DNA of 64,000 nucleotides from Streptomyces sp. ML-6 (GCF_030116705.1 NZ_JAOTIK010000001.1:2751001-2815000), one strand, 5' to 3'; positions 8,639 to 18,527 are shown, counted from the first letter of the stretch. Translations and numbers: made by a program. Notes: a model not told the origin generated them from the letters alone.

Positions 8639-8779
8639 GACCCCCGGTCGACAAAGTTACGCGTCGATCGGGGTGTTGGGTGCCCGGGTCGGTGCCAAGC
8701 CTCACTTCTGCGGGCGATATGCGGGGAAACCGGCCCGCAGAAGTCGATATAGCTACAGATTCGATGGTGCGCCGACGGC

Positions 8780-10453
8780 TCAGGGGGTGCTGGTGCCGCT
8801 GTCGCCGCCACCCAGCTCCGAGATCCAGTCGGTGACGGTGGAGATCGTGTCGGTGATCGCCTTCCAGTAGCTCTTGCCCTCGCCGATCCAGTCCTGCAGC
8901 GGGGTCAGCTCCCAGATCAGCCAGCCCGCGACGAAGAGCAGGATCAGGGTGAACAGGCAGCCCTTGAGGCAGCCGAGGCCGGGGATCCGCATCGGGTTGG
9001 CGCTGCGCTGCCGCGGCTCGCGGGGCGGCCGGGGGGCCGGCTGCTGGGGCTGCGGCTGCTGGGGCTGGGGTTGCGGCTGCTGCGGGGGCGCGTACTGCTG
9101 CGGGGGCGGGGGCTGCGGCTGGTACTGCTGCCGCTGCTGGGGGTACTGCTGCGGCTGCTGGTACTGCTGATGCTGCGGCGGCGGTTGCTGCTGCCGGCGC
9201 TGGGGCTGCCGTTGGGGCTGGGGCTGGGGCTGCGGTTGCCGCTGGGGGCGGCGGCGCAGCGGGTCCTCGCTCGGGTCGAGGTACTGGACCTGGGTCTGCT
9301 CGTTGCGGTCGCGGGCCGCCCGGAGCTGGGACTGCCAGGGGTGCGGGTCCTCGGGCTGCGGCGGACCGTCCGGCCGGGGCGGCACCGGCGGCAGGACCGA
9401 GGTCGGGTCGGCGTGCCCGTCGCCCCGGCCGGAGGTCTGCGGCAGGACGCTGGTGGCGGTGGCGGGGTCGTACGGGCCCGCGTTGCTCGGCAGCACCTGC
9501 GTGGGGTCCGCGGCGCCGGGGGCGTCCGGGACGGGTGCGGGTGCCGGGTCGGGGGCGAGGAGGGCGCCCACGCCGTCGGCCGCCGCGATCTGGGCGGAAC
9601 TGGCGTGCACGCCGATGCCCTCGGCGACGACGCGCAGGCCGCGGGCCAGGTTCTCGGCGCTGGGGCGGCGCTCGGGCTCCTTGCTCAGGCAGCGCTCTAT
9701 CACCGTCCACAGGGGCTGCGGGACGGTGCTGGGGCGGCGGGGCTCCTCGCTGAGGTGCCGGTGCAGCACTTCGAGGGCGGTGCCGCCGGCGAACGGCGGA
9801 CGGCCGGTGACCAGCTCGTACAGCAGGATGCCCGCGCCGTAGATGTCGACGGCGGAGGTCTGCGGGCGGCCCTCGGCCGACTCGGGCGCCACGTAGGCGG
9901 GCGTGCCGACGAACTCGTGGGTCCGGGTGAGGCCCGGGGAGTCGGCCAGGCGGGCGATGCCGAAGTCGGTGAGCATCGGGCGCATCCCGCCGCCGCTCTC
10001 GTCCAGCAGCACGTTGGCGGGCTTCAGGTCGCGGTGGACCACGCCGTCCGCGTGGCTGGCGGCGAGGGCGTCCGCGATCTGCGCGGTGAGCAGCGCGGCG
10101 GCGACCGGGGTGAGCGGGCCGTTCTCGCGGAGGTAGCGGTGCAGGTCGGGACCGTCGATCAGGTCCATGACGAGGGCGAGGAGATCGCCCTCGACGACCA
10201 GGTCGCGGGTGCGCACGATGTTCTCGTGGGTGAGCCGGAGCAGCACGGAGCGCTCACGCAGGAACCGCATCACGACGTCGGCGTCGTTGGCGAGTTCCTC
10301 CTTCAGGACCTTGATCGCGACGGTCTCGCCGGGCTGACCGGCGACGGCCGCCTCGGCACCTGCGGTCTCCCGCTGGCGGGCACGCCAGACGGTGCCCGTG
10401 GCGCCGCGTCCCAGCGGCTCCTCCAGGAGGTACTTGCTGCCTACCGGCCGCAC
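8780..10453 (-). CDS. pkaA: Membrane Ser/Thr protein kinase (PkaA-like)
   Basis: Hanks-type kinase of 557 residues. The kinase domain (about 8-280) shows GRGATGTVWRA, VAIKVLKEEL, HRDLKPAN, DFG (LTDFGIARL) and GTPAYVAPES. Residues about 360-475 are a Gln/Pro-rich linker, largely runs of QPQ and QQ. A single membrane helix follows (about 493-515), then a short external tail. The order pkaA-pkaB-prfB and the lengths agree with S. coelicolor PkaA (543 residues, from memory). Length differences in the Gln/Pro linker are expected between strains. The divergent neighbour is an FHA-domain gene; FHA domains bind phosphothreonine, so it could be a substrate or reader (inference). Confidence 0.88.
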   Translation of the reverse strand: MRPVGSKYLLEEPLGRGATGTVWRARQRETAGAEAAVAGQPGETVAIKVLKEELANDADVVMRFLRERSVLLRLTHENIVRTRDLVVEGDLLALVMDLIDGPDLHRYLRENGPLTPVAAALLTAQIADALAASHADGVVHRDLKPANVLLDESGGGMRPMLTDFGIARLADSPGLTRTHEFVGTPAYVAPESAEGRPQTSAVDIYGAGILLYELVTGRPPFAGGTALEVLHRHLSEEPRRPSTVPQPLWTVIERCLSKEPERRPSAENLARGLRVVAEGIGVHASSAQIAAADGVGALLAPDPAPAPVPDAPGAADPTQVLPSNAGPYDPATATSVLPQTSGRGDGHADPTSVLPPVPPRPDGPPQPEDPHPWQSQLRAARDRNEQTQVQYLDPSEDPLRRRPQRQPQPQPQPQRQPQRRQQQPPPQHQQYQQPQQYPQQRQQYQPQPPPPQQYAPPQQPQPQPQQPQPQQPAPRPPREPRQRSANPMRIPGLGCLKGCLFTLILLFVAGWLIWELTPLQDWIGEGKSYWKAITDTISTVTDWISELGGGDSGTSTP

Positions 10454-10953
10454 GTCATGCGCTCCCTGCAGATTCGTGGTGCTTGCGGTGCTCCCGGTTC
10501 CGCCCGGGAGTTCCGGCCCACTCTAGTGGGGTGACCGGTGGGGCCAGGAAGCTCCGTCCGGTTGCTTTCGCCGTCCTGTCCGGCCGTTGGCCGGATGCCG
10601 TCCCGAGGAGACACCGGCCGGTTTCGGAACAAGACGCGCGCTCCGGGCGAATGGTTGCCGCACACGCGTACGACGAATCGTGCCGGGCGTCCCTCCGGAA
10701 CGGTTCCGTTCTCGTGGCGGGGTGCCAAGCGGGCACTTATGGGCGCACAGCCGACGTTTCAAGATCACTTCGCGGTGGCCCCCGGGCGTGTTGTCGGTGG
10801 CAGGTGCGAGGATGCCTCCAGCACGGAACTGTGGGGACGGGGGTCCCGCGGCACGTGACGAACCTGTACGGACGACGCGTCCGTGTCGGGTGGGGGGAAT
10901 CACAGGGCGTTTCCCCTGCCCGGCGCCCCGCGCAGAAGGGACCGCCGACGGCG
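10454..10953. other. 500-base divergent intergenic region, pkaA / FHA-ATPase gene
   Basis: No convincing gene. Open frames here have poor codon usage and no family resemblance. Promoters for both divergent genes must lie here, but I found no -35/-10 pair worth assigning. Confidence 0.5.
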
Positions 10954-13900
10954 ATGCAGATCCGGCTGACCGTCCTCGCGCCGCGCAGCGGCCAGACCCC
11001 GGCGCGCGCGTGCGACGTGCTGGTCACCGCCCCGCCCGGGACGGCGCTGGCCACCGTGGCGTCCAACCTGGCCGCGGCCGTCCTCGGCCCCGACGGCTCG
11101 CTCGGCGGCGGCGCGGTGGTGCTGTTCGCCGGGCGCGAGCGGCTCGACGCGCAGCGGTGCGCGCTGGGCGAACCCCCGCTGGTGGACGGGGCGGTGCTCT
11201 CGCTCCAGGTCCCGGGCGAGGACGAGGCGGTGGACGACGCCGTCCCGGCCCGGCTGCACGTGGTCGCCGGGCCCGACGCGGGCGGGGTCCACCTGCTGCA
11301 CGGCGGCCGGATCCGGATCGGCCGCTCCGTCGACGCGGACGTGCCGCTCGACGACCCCGACGTGTCCCGGCTGCACTGCGCGGTGACGGTCTCCGCCGAC
11401 GGCCGGGTCTCGGTGGCGGACCTCGGCTCCACCAACGGCACCCTGCTCGACGGCGCGGAGGTCCACGACCGCCCCGTCCGGCTGAAGCCCGGCGCGCTGC
11501 TGCGGCTCGGCGAGTCCACGCTCCGGCTGGCCCCCGGCGCGCCCGGTCCGGCGCTGCCCACGGCGCCGGACGGCGAGGGCCACCTGCGGGTCTCCGGCAC
11601 GGCGTCCGGCGCCGGGTCCGACGGGGGCACGGCGCGCGCCACGACTACGCCCCGGCCGCCCCCGACGCGCCCGCGCCCCACGCGGCGTCCGGTGCGGAGC
11701 ACGGCCGCGGGAGCGACGGGGACGGCCCGCGCCGGTCCGCCACGCCTCCCGGCCCCCTCCCGGAGGGAGGAACCGGCGGCGGGACCGGCGGTGGGACGAA
11801 CGGCGGGACGGCCCGGCGGGGCGGGATAGGCGCCTGGGCCCGCCGCCTCGCGGGCAACCGGGGCGGGCCCGTGCACGAGGCGACGCCCGACGGGGCCGGT
11901 GCCGCCGGACCGGCCTTCCCCGACCCGGCCGCGGCGGCGTCGGGGGCCGACGGGCGGAGCACCTGGCCCGACCCCGCGGACGTGCTGCTGACCGCGCTCG
12001 GCCCCGGCCCCCGGCTGTGGGAGCGCGGCCCCGACCACCCCGAGGCGCTGGTGGTGCGGCTGGGGACGACCGACCGGGCCGAGCTGCCCGCCGTGCCGGT
12101 CACGGTGGGACTGCGGGAGGCGGGCTCGCTCGGGCTCGCGGGACCGCGGACCCGGCTGGCCGGCCTCGCCCGTTCGGTGGTGGCGCAGCTCGCCGCGCTG
12201 CACTCCCCCACCGACCTGGAGATCGTGCTGATCAGCACCGACCGCGCCCGGGGCGCGGAGGAGCGCAGGCGCGAGTGGGCCTGGCTCGGCTGGCTGCCCC
12301 ATCTGCGGCCGATGCACGGCCAGGACTGCCGGCTGCTCCTCGCGTACGACCGCGAGCAGGCCACCGCCCGTACGACGGAACTGGTGCGCCGGCTGGACGA
12401 CGGGCCGCTCGGGCCCGGCTGGGCGAGCCTGGACCGGGGCACGGTCGCCGAGGCCGCCGAGCGGTACACCGGGCCGTACACGGTGGTGGTCGTCGACGGC
12501 GATCCCGGCTCGGCGGCGCTGCGCGAGACCACCGCCCGGCTGGCCGCCGCCGGGTCCGCGGCGGGCATCCATCTGATCTGTCTGGCCGAGACCCCGTCGG
12601 CCACGCCCACCTCGCCGGTCGCGGCGACGTACGAGGCCGCCTGCCACGCCTCGATCGCGTTCCGCGAGTGCGGGGCGGTGGCGATGCTGAGCGGTGACGT
12701 GGCGACGGCCCTGCGGCTGCTGCGGACGGCGGACGGCCGGGCGGCGGGCCGGGGCACGGTCGCCGCGGTGGACGCGGTGTCGGCGCACTGGGCCGAGCGG
12801 TTCGGCCGGGCGCTGGCCCCGTTGCGCGCGGAGGGGCGGCGGGCCACGGCCGGCCCGCGGCGGCGCTGCCGACGACCGCCCGGCTGCTGGACGAGCTGGG
12901 CCTGGCCCGCGCCACCCCGGCCTCCCTGATGGCCCGCTGGGCCTCCACGGCCGACGACCAGCCCGGCGCCGCGGGCCGCCGGCCGGGCGGTGACGCGGAC
13001 GTCCGCGGTTCGGGCCGTACGGCGTACCCGCGCGTGGGCGCCCAGCGCACGGGCGGCACGCCGGGGTCCGACGGCCACGTCCCGGGCCCGGCCCGCACCC
13101 CGTACCCCGGCAGCGAGAGCGCCACCCACATCGGCACCCCGGGCCACGCCCTCGTGCCGGACGACGCCACCCCCTTCCCCGGCTCCGGGCGCACCCCGTA
13201 CCCCGGCAGCGCGACGCATCACGTCCCGGTCCCCGACAACACCCCCGGTTCGGGCCGCACCCCGTACCCGGGCGGCTCCGCGCCGCGCACGGCGAGTCAG
13301 CGGCAGGGGCCCCCGGCCGCCCGCACGGTGCCCGGGTCCGGGACCGGCTCCTGGGCCGCCGGCGGTGGCGCCCGGGGCGACGACACCGGCGAGGCCCGGG
13401 GAACCGGACCCCGCCCCGCAGGGTCCGGCTCGAACCGGGTCAGCGGGCCGCGCGGCGGCGATACGCCCCGGATCGCCGCACGGGATGCAGGAACCGGAAG
13501 TGCAGGAACCGGAAGCGCCGCGGCCGCCCGGATCGCCGTCGACGCGGACGCCGGCACTCCTGCCCCCGCGGCGGAGGGCGCCGCCGTCCCCGTGACCGTG
13601 GGGCGGCCCGTGGTGGTGCTCGGGGCCGGGCCCCGGGGTCCGGTCGGCGTGGACCTGGCTCAGGAGGGCCCCCATCTGCTGATCGAGGGTCCGGCCGGCA
13701 GCGGACGCACCGAGCTGCTGCGGGCCGTCGCCGCCTCGCTGGCCGCCGCCGCCCGGCCCGACCTGCTGGGCATCCTGCTGGTCGACGGCGCCGGTGGCGA
13801 GCGGGGCGAGAGCCTGAGCCCGTGCAACGAGCTCCCCCACGCCTTCATGCACCTGGTGGCCAACGACCCGGTGCGGATGCGGGAGTTCGCCCAGGCCCTG

Positions 13901-14635
13901 GGCGGCGAGCTGAAGCGGCGCGCCGAGTTGCTGGGGCCGTACGACTTCGCCGAGTGGCACCGGCGGCACGAGGTGGCGCAGCACCTGGTCGGGCAGCGTT
14001 CGCCGACCGCCGCCGAGCAGCGCGGCGATCTGGAGTCCCCGATGAGCGGGACGCTCCGGCTGCGCCCCGCCGCCCGGTCCGCCGCCGCCCGGCCCGGGCC
14101 TCCTCCGCTGCCCCGGCTCGTCGTCCTGGTCGACGACTTCGACGCTCTGGTCGCCCCGGCGCTCGGCAGCCTCGGGCGGCCCGCGGCGGGGTCGGTCGTG
14201 CGGGCCCTGGAGGCCGTGGCGCGGGAGGGCGGCCGGCTCGGCGTCCACCTGGTCGCGACGTCCGCCCGCCCGGACCGCACCCAGGACACGGACCTGGCCG
14301 ACGGGGCCCGGCTGCGCATCGTGCTGGACGCGCCCGTCGTGCCGCCGTCGCCGGACGAACCGGCGCCCGGCCGCGGCAGGCTGGGGCATCCGGACGGCCG
14401 GGTGACCCCGTTCCAGGGCGGCCGGGTGACCGGTCGCATACCCCGTACGGCGACGTTGCGTCCCACCGTCGTCCCGCTGGAGTGGGAACGGATGGGTGAT
14501 CCGCCGACCCGGCGTCCGGTGCGCGAACTGGGCAACGGGCCGACGGACCTGGCGCTGTTGGCCAGTGCCCTGGAGCGGGCGGCGCGCTCGGTGGGCGCCG
14601 AGCCGATGGAACCGCTCGGCCCCGTTCCCTCCTGA
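10954..14635 (+). pseudogene. FHA-domain, EccC/EssC-like FtsK/SpoIIIE ATPase gene with two frameshifts
   Basis: Three consecutive open segments in three frames read as one protein of about 1,226 residues. Segment 1 (to about 11630) begins MQIRLTVLAPRSG, has a ubiquitin-like stretch and an FHA domain (GRSVDADVPLDDPDVSRLHC, then DLGSTNGTLLDG). Segment 2 (about 11630-12860) has the degenerate first ATPase domain of EssC/EccC proteins (VPVTVGLREAGSLGLAGPRT, then LAALHSPTDLEIVLIS and WAWLGWLPHLRPMHGQDC). Segment 3 (to the stop) has a linker with GRTPYPG repeats and an ATPase with Walker A GPAGSGRTELL and Walker B LVVLVDDFD. Both frame changes equal the loss of one base, in GC-rich runs. High third-position GC persists in each segment, so this is either recent inactivation or sequencing error. 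No membrane helices are seen, unlike EssC. Confidence 0.65.
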
Positions 14636-14713
14636 TCCGAGCCGCATCCGGAGAATTGACTGACATTACGTCACGAGCCCATCACGATCAAGGAGTTGGC
14701 ACCAGGAGCGGTA

Positions 14714-14742
14714 TTGCGGCGCCCGCCCGCCCGGCGTAGGAC
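14714..14742 (+). promoter_or_regulatory. Predicted promoter of the sugar ABC operon
   Basis: TTGCGG (14714-14719), a 17-base spacer, then TAGGAC (14737-14742), one mismatch from TAGGAT. It sits 36 bases before the lipoprotein start codon. Pattern-based inference. Confidence 0.5.
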
Positions 14743-14762
14743 TGTGCGCACACATCGATGTG
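14743..14762 (+). promoter_or_regulatory. Overlapping palindromes, candidate operator of the ABC operon
   Basis: TGTGCGCACA (14743-14752) and CACATCGATGTG (14751-14762) are both perfect palindromes lying right after the predicted -10 box, over the expected transcription start. This placement suits a repressor of the LacI, ROK or GntR kinds that control sugar importers. No regulator gene is adjacent. Confidence 0.4.
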
Positions 14763-14777
14763 AGAGACGGGGAAGCA

Positions 14778-16133
14778 ATGCGCACAACCCATCGGATCGG
14801 CAGGGCGGCCATGGTGTTCACCGCCATCGGCGCGCTGGCCCTCACGGGCTGCAGCGACGACGGCGGCAAGGACGAACCGGACAAGGCCTCCGGGAACGAG
14901 ACGAGCCCGTCCGTCACGCTGCCGAAGCTGAACGGCGAGAAGCTCTCGGTCGCGGCGGTCTGGACCGGCGCCGAACAGGCCAACTTCGTCAAGGTGCTGA
15001 AGGAGTTCGAGAAGCGCACGGGGGCGACGGTCACCTTCGTCCCGGCGCAGGACCCCATCGTCAACTTCCTCGGTACGAAGATCGCGGGAGGTCAGCCGCC
15101 GGACGTGGCGATGATCCCGCAGGTCGGGGCGATCAAGCAGGCCGCCGAGAAGAAGTGGGCCAAGCCGGTCGGCCCCGAGGCCAAGGAACAGCTCGCCAAG
15201 AACTACTCGAAGGTCTGGCAGGACCTCGGCGCGGTGGACGGCACCCAGTACGGCGTCTACTTCAAGGCCGCCAACAAGTCCCTGATCTGGTACAACACCA
15301 AGGCGTTCGACAACGCGGGCGCCAGTGAGCCGAAGACCTGGAAGGAATTCCTGGCGACGGCCGAGACGGTGTCCGCCTCGGGCGTCACCCCGGTCTCGGT
15401 CGGCGGCGCGGACGGCTGGACCCTCACCGACTGGTTCGAGAACATCTACCTCTCCCAGGCCGGTCCGGAGAAGTACGACCAGCTGGCGCAGCACAAGATC
15501 AAGTGGACGGACGGGTCCGTCAAGGACGCGCTGACCACGCTCGCGCAGCTCTTCGGCAAGCCGTCGCTGATCGCGGGCGGTGCCGACGGCGCGCTGCAGA
15601 CGGAGTTCCCGGCGTCGGTCACCCAGACCTTCACCGGCGGTGACACGCCCAAGGCCGCGATGGTCTTCGAGGGCGACTTCGTGGGCGTCAACATCGCGCA
15701 GACGAAGGCCAAGATCGGTACCGACGCCAAGGTGTTCCCGTTCCCGGCGGTCGGCCCCGAGTCCCCCGTCGTGACCGGTGGCGACGCCGCGGTGGCGCTG
15801 AAGGACGGCAAGGGCGCCCAGGCCCTGCTGACCTGGCTGGCCTCGGCCGACGCCGCGAAGATCATGGCCGAGCAGGGCGGGTTCATCTCGCCGAACAAGT
15901 CCCTGGACGCCGCCGCGTACCCGAACGAGGTGCAGCGCACGATGGCGAAGGCGCTGATCACGGCCGGTGACTCCGTCCGGTTCGACATGTCCGACCAGGC
16001 CCCGCAGTCGTTCGGCGGGACGCCCGGCAAGGGCGAGTGGAAGATCCTCCAGGACTTCCTGAAGAACCCGAAGGACATCGCGGGGACCCAGGCGAAGCTG
16101 GAGTCCGACGCGGCCAAGGCGTACAAGAGCTGA
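14778..16133 (+). CDS. Carbohydrate ABC transporter substrate-binding lipoprotein
   Basis: Family-1 extracellular solute-binding protein of 451 residues, the receptor of a sugar importer. The signal peptide ends in a lipobox LALTGC, so the mature protein is lipid-anchored at the Cys. The mature part shows the SBP pattern: 'LSVAAVWTGAEQANFVKVLKEFEKRTG', 'PPDVAMIPQVG', a central 'YGVYFKAANKSLIWYNTKAF', 'TWKEFLATAETV', and late 'GGDAAVALKDGKGAQALLTWLAS'. I chose the ATG giving MRTTHRIG because GGGGAAG stands before it; an ATG 18 bases upstream lacks a ribosome site. It is the first gene of a three-gene operon; no ATPase is encoded, so a shared MsiK-type ATPase is expected (known for Streptomyces sugar importers). 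Confidence 0.92.
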   Translation: MRTTHRIGRAAMVFTAIGALALTGCSDDGGKDEPDKASGNETSPSVTLPKLNGEKLSVAAVWTGAEQANFVKVLKEFEKRTGATVTFVPAQDPIVNFLGTKIAGGQPPDVAMIPQVGAIKQAAEKKWAKPVGPEAKEQLAKNYSKVWQDLGAVDGTQYGVYFKAANKSLIWYNTKAFDNAGASEPKTWKEFLATAETVSASGVTPVSVGGADGWTLTDWFENIYLSQAGPEKYDQLAQHKIKWTDGSVKDALTTLAQLFGKPSLIAGGADGALQTEFPASVTQTFTGGDTPKAAMVFEGDFVGVNIAQTKAKIGTDAKVFPFPAVGPESPVVTGGDAAVALKDGKGAQALLTWLASADAAKIMAEQGGFISPNKSLDAAAYPNEVQRTMAKALITAGDSVRFDMSDQAPQSFGGTPGKGEWKILQDFLKNPKDIAGTQAKLESDAAKAYKS

Positions 16134-16137
16134 CCCG

Positions 16138-17535
16138 ATGACGACATCCGCAGCGGGGGGCGCCGACGCGGCGTCCCCCGCCGACAAGCATCCGTCCCCG
16201 GCGACCTCCCCCCACAGGTCGCTCGGCAGACCGGACCGCAGCCGCAGGAGCGTGACCGGCACCCGCCGGCTCATAGCGGGGCTCTTCCTGGCGCCCGCGC
16301 TGGTCCTGCTGGGCGCGCTCGTGGTCTACCCGATCGCCTACTCCGTCTACCGGTCGTTCTTCGACCAGGCGGGCACGGGCTTCGCCGGACTCGACAACTA
16401 CAAGGCACTGTTCACCGACGACACCATCCGCACGGCGGTCAAGAACAACGCGGTCTGGGTGGTGTTCGCGCCGACGGTCGCCACGGCCCTCGGGCTGATC
16501 TTCGCGGTGCTGACCGAACGCATCCGCTGGGGCACGGCGTTCAAGCTGGTCGTCTTCATGCCGATGGCGATCTCCATGCTCGCGGCGGGCATCATCTTCC
16601 GGCTGGTGTACGACCAGGCGCCGGAGCGCGGGGTCGCCAACGCCGTGTGGGTGGGCGTGCACGACACGTTCTCCGAGTCGGCGGGCTACCCGAAGGCACA
16701 TCCACTGCCCGTCCACCCCCTCAGGGCGGGAGGTGGCGGCTCGTTCGTCACGAAGACCACGGTGCGGGCCGGGCAGCCGGTCCAGCTGCCACTGGTCGGT
16801 GTGGCGCCGACGAAGATGCCCTCGGACGCGGAGCCGGCGAAGGCCGCCGTCGCGGACGACGGGAAGATCACCGGTACCGCGTGGCTGGACTTCACCCGGG
16901 GCGGCGGCGGCAAGCCCAACGTCATCGATCCCAAGGAGCTGGGGCTCCGGGGCATCGAGGTCGAGGCGGTCAAGGGCGGCAAGGTGGTCGCCACGGCGAA
17001 GGCCGGGGCGGACGGCACGTTCACCCTGCCCGCCTCCGCCGACGGCGCCGAACTACGGTTGCCCGCCTCGAACTTCAGGGAGCCGTACAACGGGGTCGAA
17101 TGGCTCGGCCCGACGCTCGTGACCCCGGGGATCATCGGTTCCTACGTCTGGATGTGGGCCGGGTTCGCGATGGTGCTGATCGCGGCGGGGCTCGCGGGGC
17201 TGCCGCGGGAACTCCTCGAAGCGGCCCGGGTGGACGGCGCGAACGAGTGGCAGGTGTTCCGCCGGATCACGGTGCCGATGCTCGCGCCCGTGCTCGTGGT
17301 GGTGCTGGTGACGTTGATGATCAACGTGCTGAAGGTCTTCGACCTGGTCTTCATCATCGCGCCGGGCTCCTCGCAGGACGACGCGAACGTGCTGGCGCTC
17401 CAGCTCTACCGGTCCTCGTTCGGCACGGACGCCGACCTCGGGATCGGCAGCGCCATCGCCGTACTCCTGCTGCTGCTGGTACTCCCGGTGATGTACGTCA
17501 ACATCCGCCGGATCAGGAAGGAGGGGCGCCGATGA
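16138..17535 (+). CDS. Sugar ABC transporter permease (MalF type) with inserted extracellular domain
   Basis: First inner-membrane permease of the importer. At 465 residues it is about 150 longer than usual. Helices lie near 43-67, 105-125, 135-155, then, after the insert, 330-352, 382-402 and 438-455. The EAA loop that contacts the ATPase is present (ELLEAARVDGANEW). Between helix 3 and helix 4 residues about 180-325 form an extracytoplasmic insert; its second half (GTAWLDF, a Gly-rich turn, DPKELGLRGIEVEAVKGG, then ADGTFTLPAS) has the strand pattern of SdrD_B or carboxypeptidase-regulatory-like beta domains. It starts 4 bases after the lipoprotein gene and its stop overlaps the next start (ATGA). 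The insert may contact the binding protein or cell wall (inference). Confidence 0.88.
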   Translation: MTTSAAGGADAASPADKHPSPATSPHRSLGRPDRSRRSVTGTRRLIAGLFLAPALVLLGALVVYPIAYSVYRSFFDQAGTGFAGLDNYKALFTDDTIRTAVKNNAVWVVFAPTVATALGLIFAVLTERIRWGTAFKLVVFMPMAISMLAAGIIFRLVYDQAPERGVANAVWVGVHDTFSESAGYPKAHPLPVHPLRAGGGGSFVTKTTVRAGQPVQLPLVGVAPTKMPSDAEPAKAAVADDGKITGTAWLDFTRGGGGKPNVIDPKELGLRGIEVEAVKGGKVVATAKAGADGTFTLPASADGAELRLPASNFREPYNGVEWLGPTLVTPGIIGSYVWMWAGFAMVLIAAGLAGLPRELLEAARVDGANEWQVFRRITVPMLAPVLVVVLVTLMINVLKVFDLVFIIAPGSSQDDANVLALQLYRSSFGTDADLGIGSAIAVLLLLLVLPVMYVNIRRIRKEGRR

Positions 17536-18452
17536 CGACGTCGACCACGACCTCGGCCGCGGCCACGGGCACGACGGCCGGGGACGGGCCGGTGAGGGCC
17601 CGGCGGCCCCTCGGCTCGCGGCTGGCCGCCCGCGCCGGCGGGGGCCTGATGCGGGTCTTCCTGGTGCTGGTGGCCCTGTTCTGGCTGATGCCGACCGTCG
17701 GGCTGCTGCTGTCCTCGCTGCGCGGCTCGGACGAGATAGCGTCGACCGGCTGGTGGAAGGTCTTCACGGCCCCCTCCCAGCTGACCTTCGACAACTACTC
17801 CCGGCTGCTCGAGAACTCGACCATTACCAACTCCCTCCTCAGCACCATCATGATCACCGTCCCGGCGACCGTCCTGGTCGTCGTGATCGGTTCGCTGGCC
17901 GGATACGCCTTCGCCTGGATGGACTTCCCCGGCCGCGACTGGTGGTTCCTGGTGGTCGTGGGGCTGTTGGTGGTCCCGGTGCAGGTCGCCCTCGTCCCGG
18001 TCTCCAAGCTCTTCGGGGCGGTCGGGATCTTCGAGACGACCCTGGGCGTGATCCTCTTCCACACGGCCTTCGGGCTGCCCTTCGCGATCTTCCTGCTGCG
18101 GAACTTCTTCGCGGAGATCCCGAGGGAGCTGCTGGAAGCGGCCCGGCTCGACGGGGCGGGCGAGATCCGGCTCTTCACCCGGGTCGTGATGCCGCTGGGC
18201 GGACCGGCGATCGCCTCGCTGGGGATCTTCCAGTTCCTCTGGGTGTGGAACGACATGCTGGTCGCGCTGATCTTCGCGGACTCCGACTCGCCGCCGATCA
18301 CCGTGGCCCTCCAGCAGCAGGTCAGACAGTTCGGCAACAACATCGACGTGCTGGCGCCCGGCGCCTTCGTGTCGATGGTGATCCCGCTGGTGGTCTTCTT
18401 CGCCTTCCAGCGCCAGTTCGTCTCCGGCGTGATGGCGGGCGCGGTGAAGTAG
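17532..18452 (+). CDS. Sugar ABC transporter permease (MalG type)
   Basis: Second permease of the importer, 306 residues. Six membrane helices begin with RVFLVLVALFWLMPTVGLLL. The EAA loop reads IPRELLEAARLDGAGEI, the MalG hallmark. The last helix and tail (PLVVFFAFQRQFVSGVMAGAVK) are typical of the second permease of CUT1 importers. The ATG overlaps the stop of the first permease by 4 bases, so translation is coupled. The operon ends here with a hairpin terminator. Confidence 0.93.
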   Translation: MTTSTTTSAAATGTTAGDGPVRARRPLGSRLAARAGGGLMRVFLVLVALFWLMPTVGLLLSSLRGSDEIASTGWWKVFTAPSQLTFDNYSRLLENSTITNSLLSTIMITVPATVLVVVIGSLAGYAFAWMDFPGRDWWFLVVVGLLVVPVQVALVPVSKLFGAVGIFETTLGVILFHTAFGLPFAIFLLRNFFAEIPRELLEAARLDGAGEIRLFTRVVMPLGGPAIASLGIFQFLWVWNDMLVALIFADSDSPPITVALQQQVRQFGNNIDVLAPGAFVSMVIPLVVFFAFQRQFVSGVMAGAVK

Positions 18453-18486
18453 CCGCTCCCGCCCGGCCGAACGGGCACGGGAAGAA

Positions 18487-18516
18487 CCGGACGGGCCCGG
18501 CAACGGGCCCGTCCGG
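18487..18516. terminator. Bidirectional terminator
   Basis: A perfect 12-bp stem (CCGGACGGGCCC with GGGCCCGTCCGG) and a 6-base loop lie between the ABC operon (+) and the SMR-type gene (-). Confidence 0.75.
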
Positions 18517-18527
18517 CGTTTCCGGCG

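Noticed and set aside
10483..10953. Extending the FHA gene upstream to the first open codon
   Set aside because: The upstream part of the frame has poor third-position GC and no homology-like features; the FHA protein start MQIRLTVLAPRSG is convincing.
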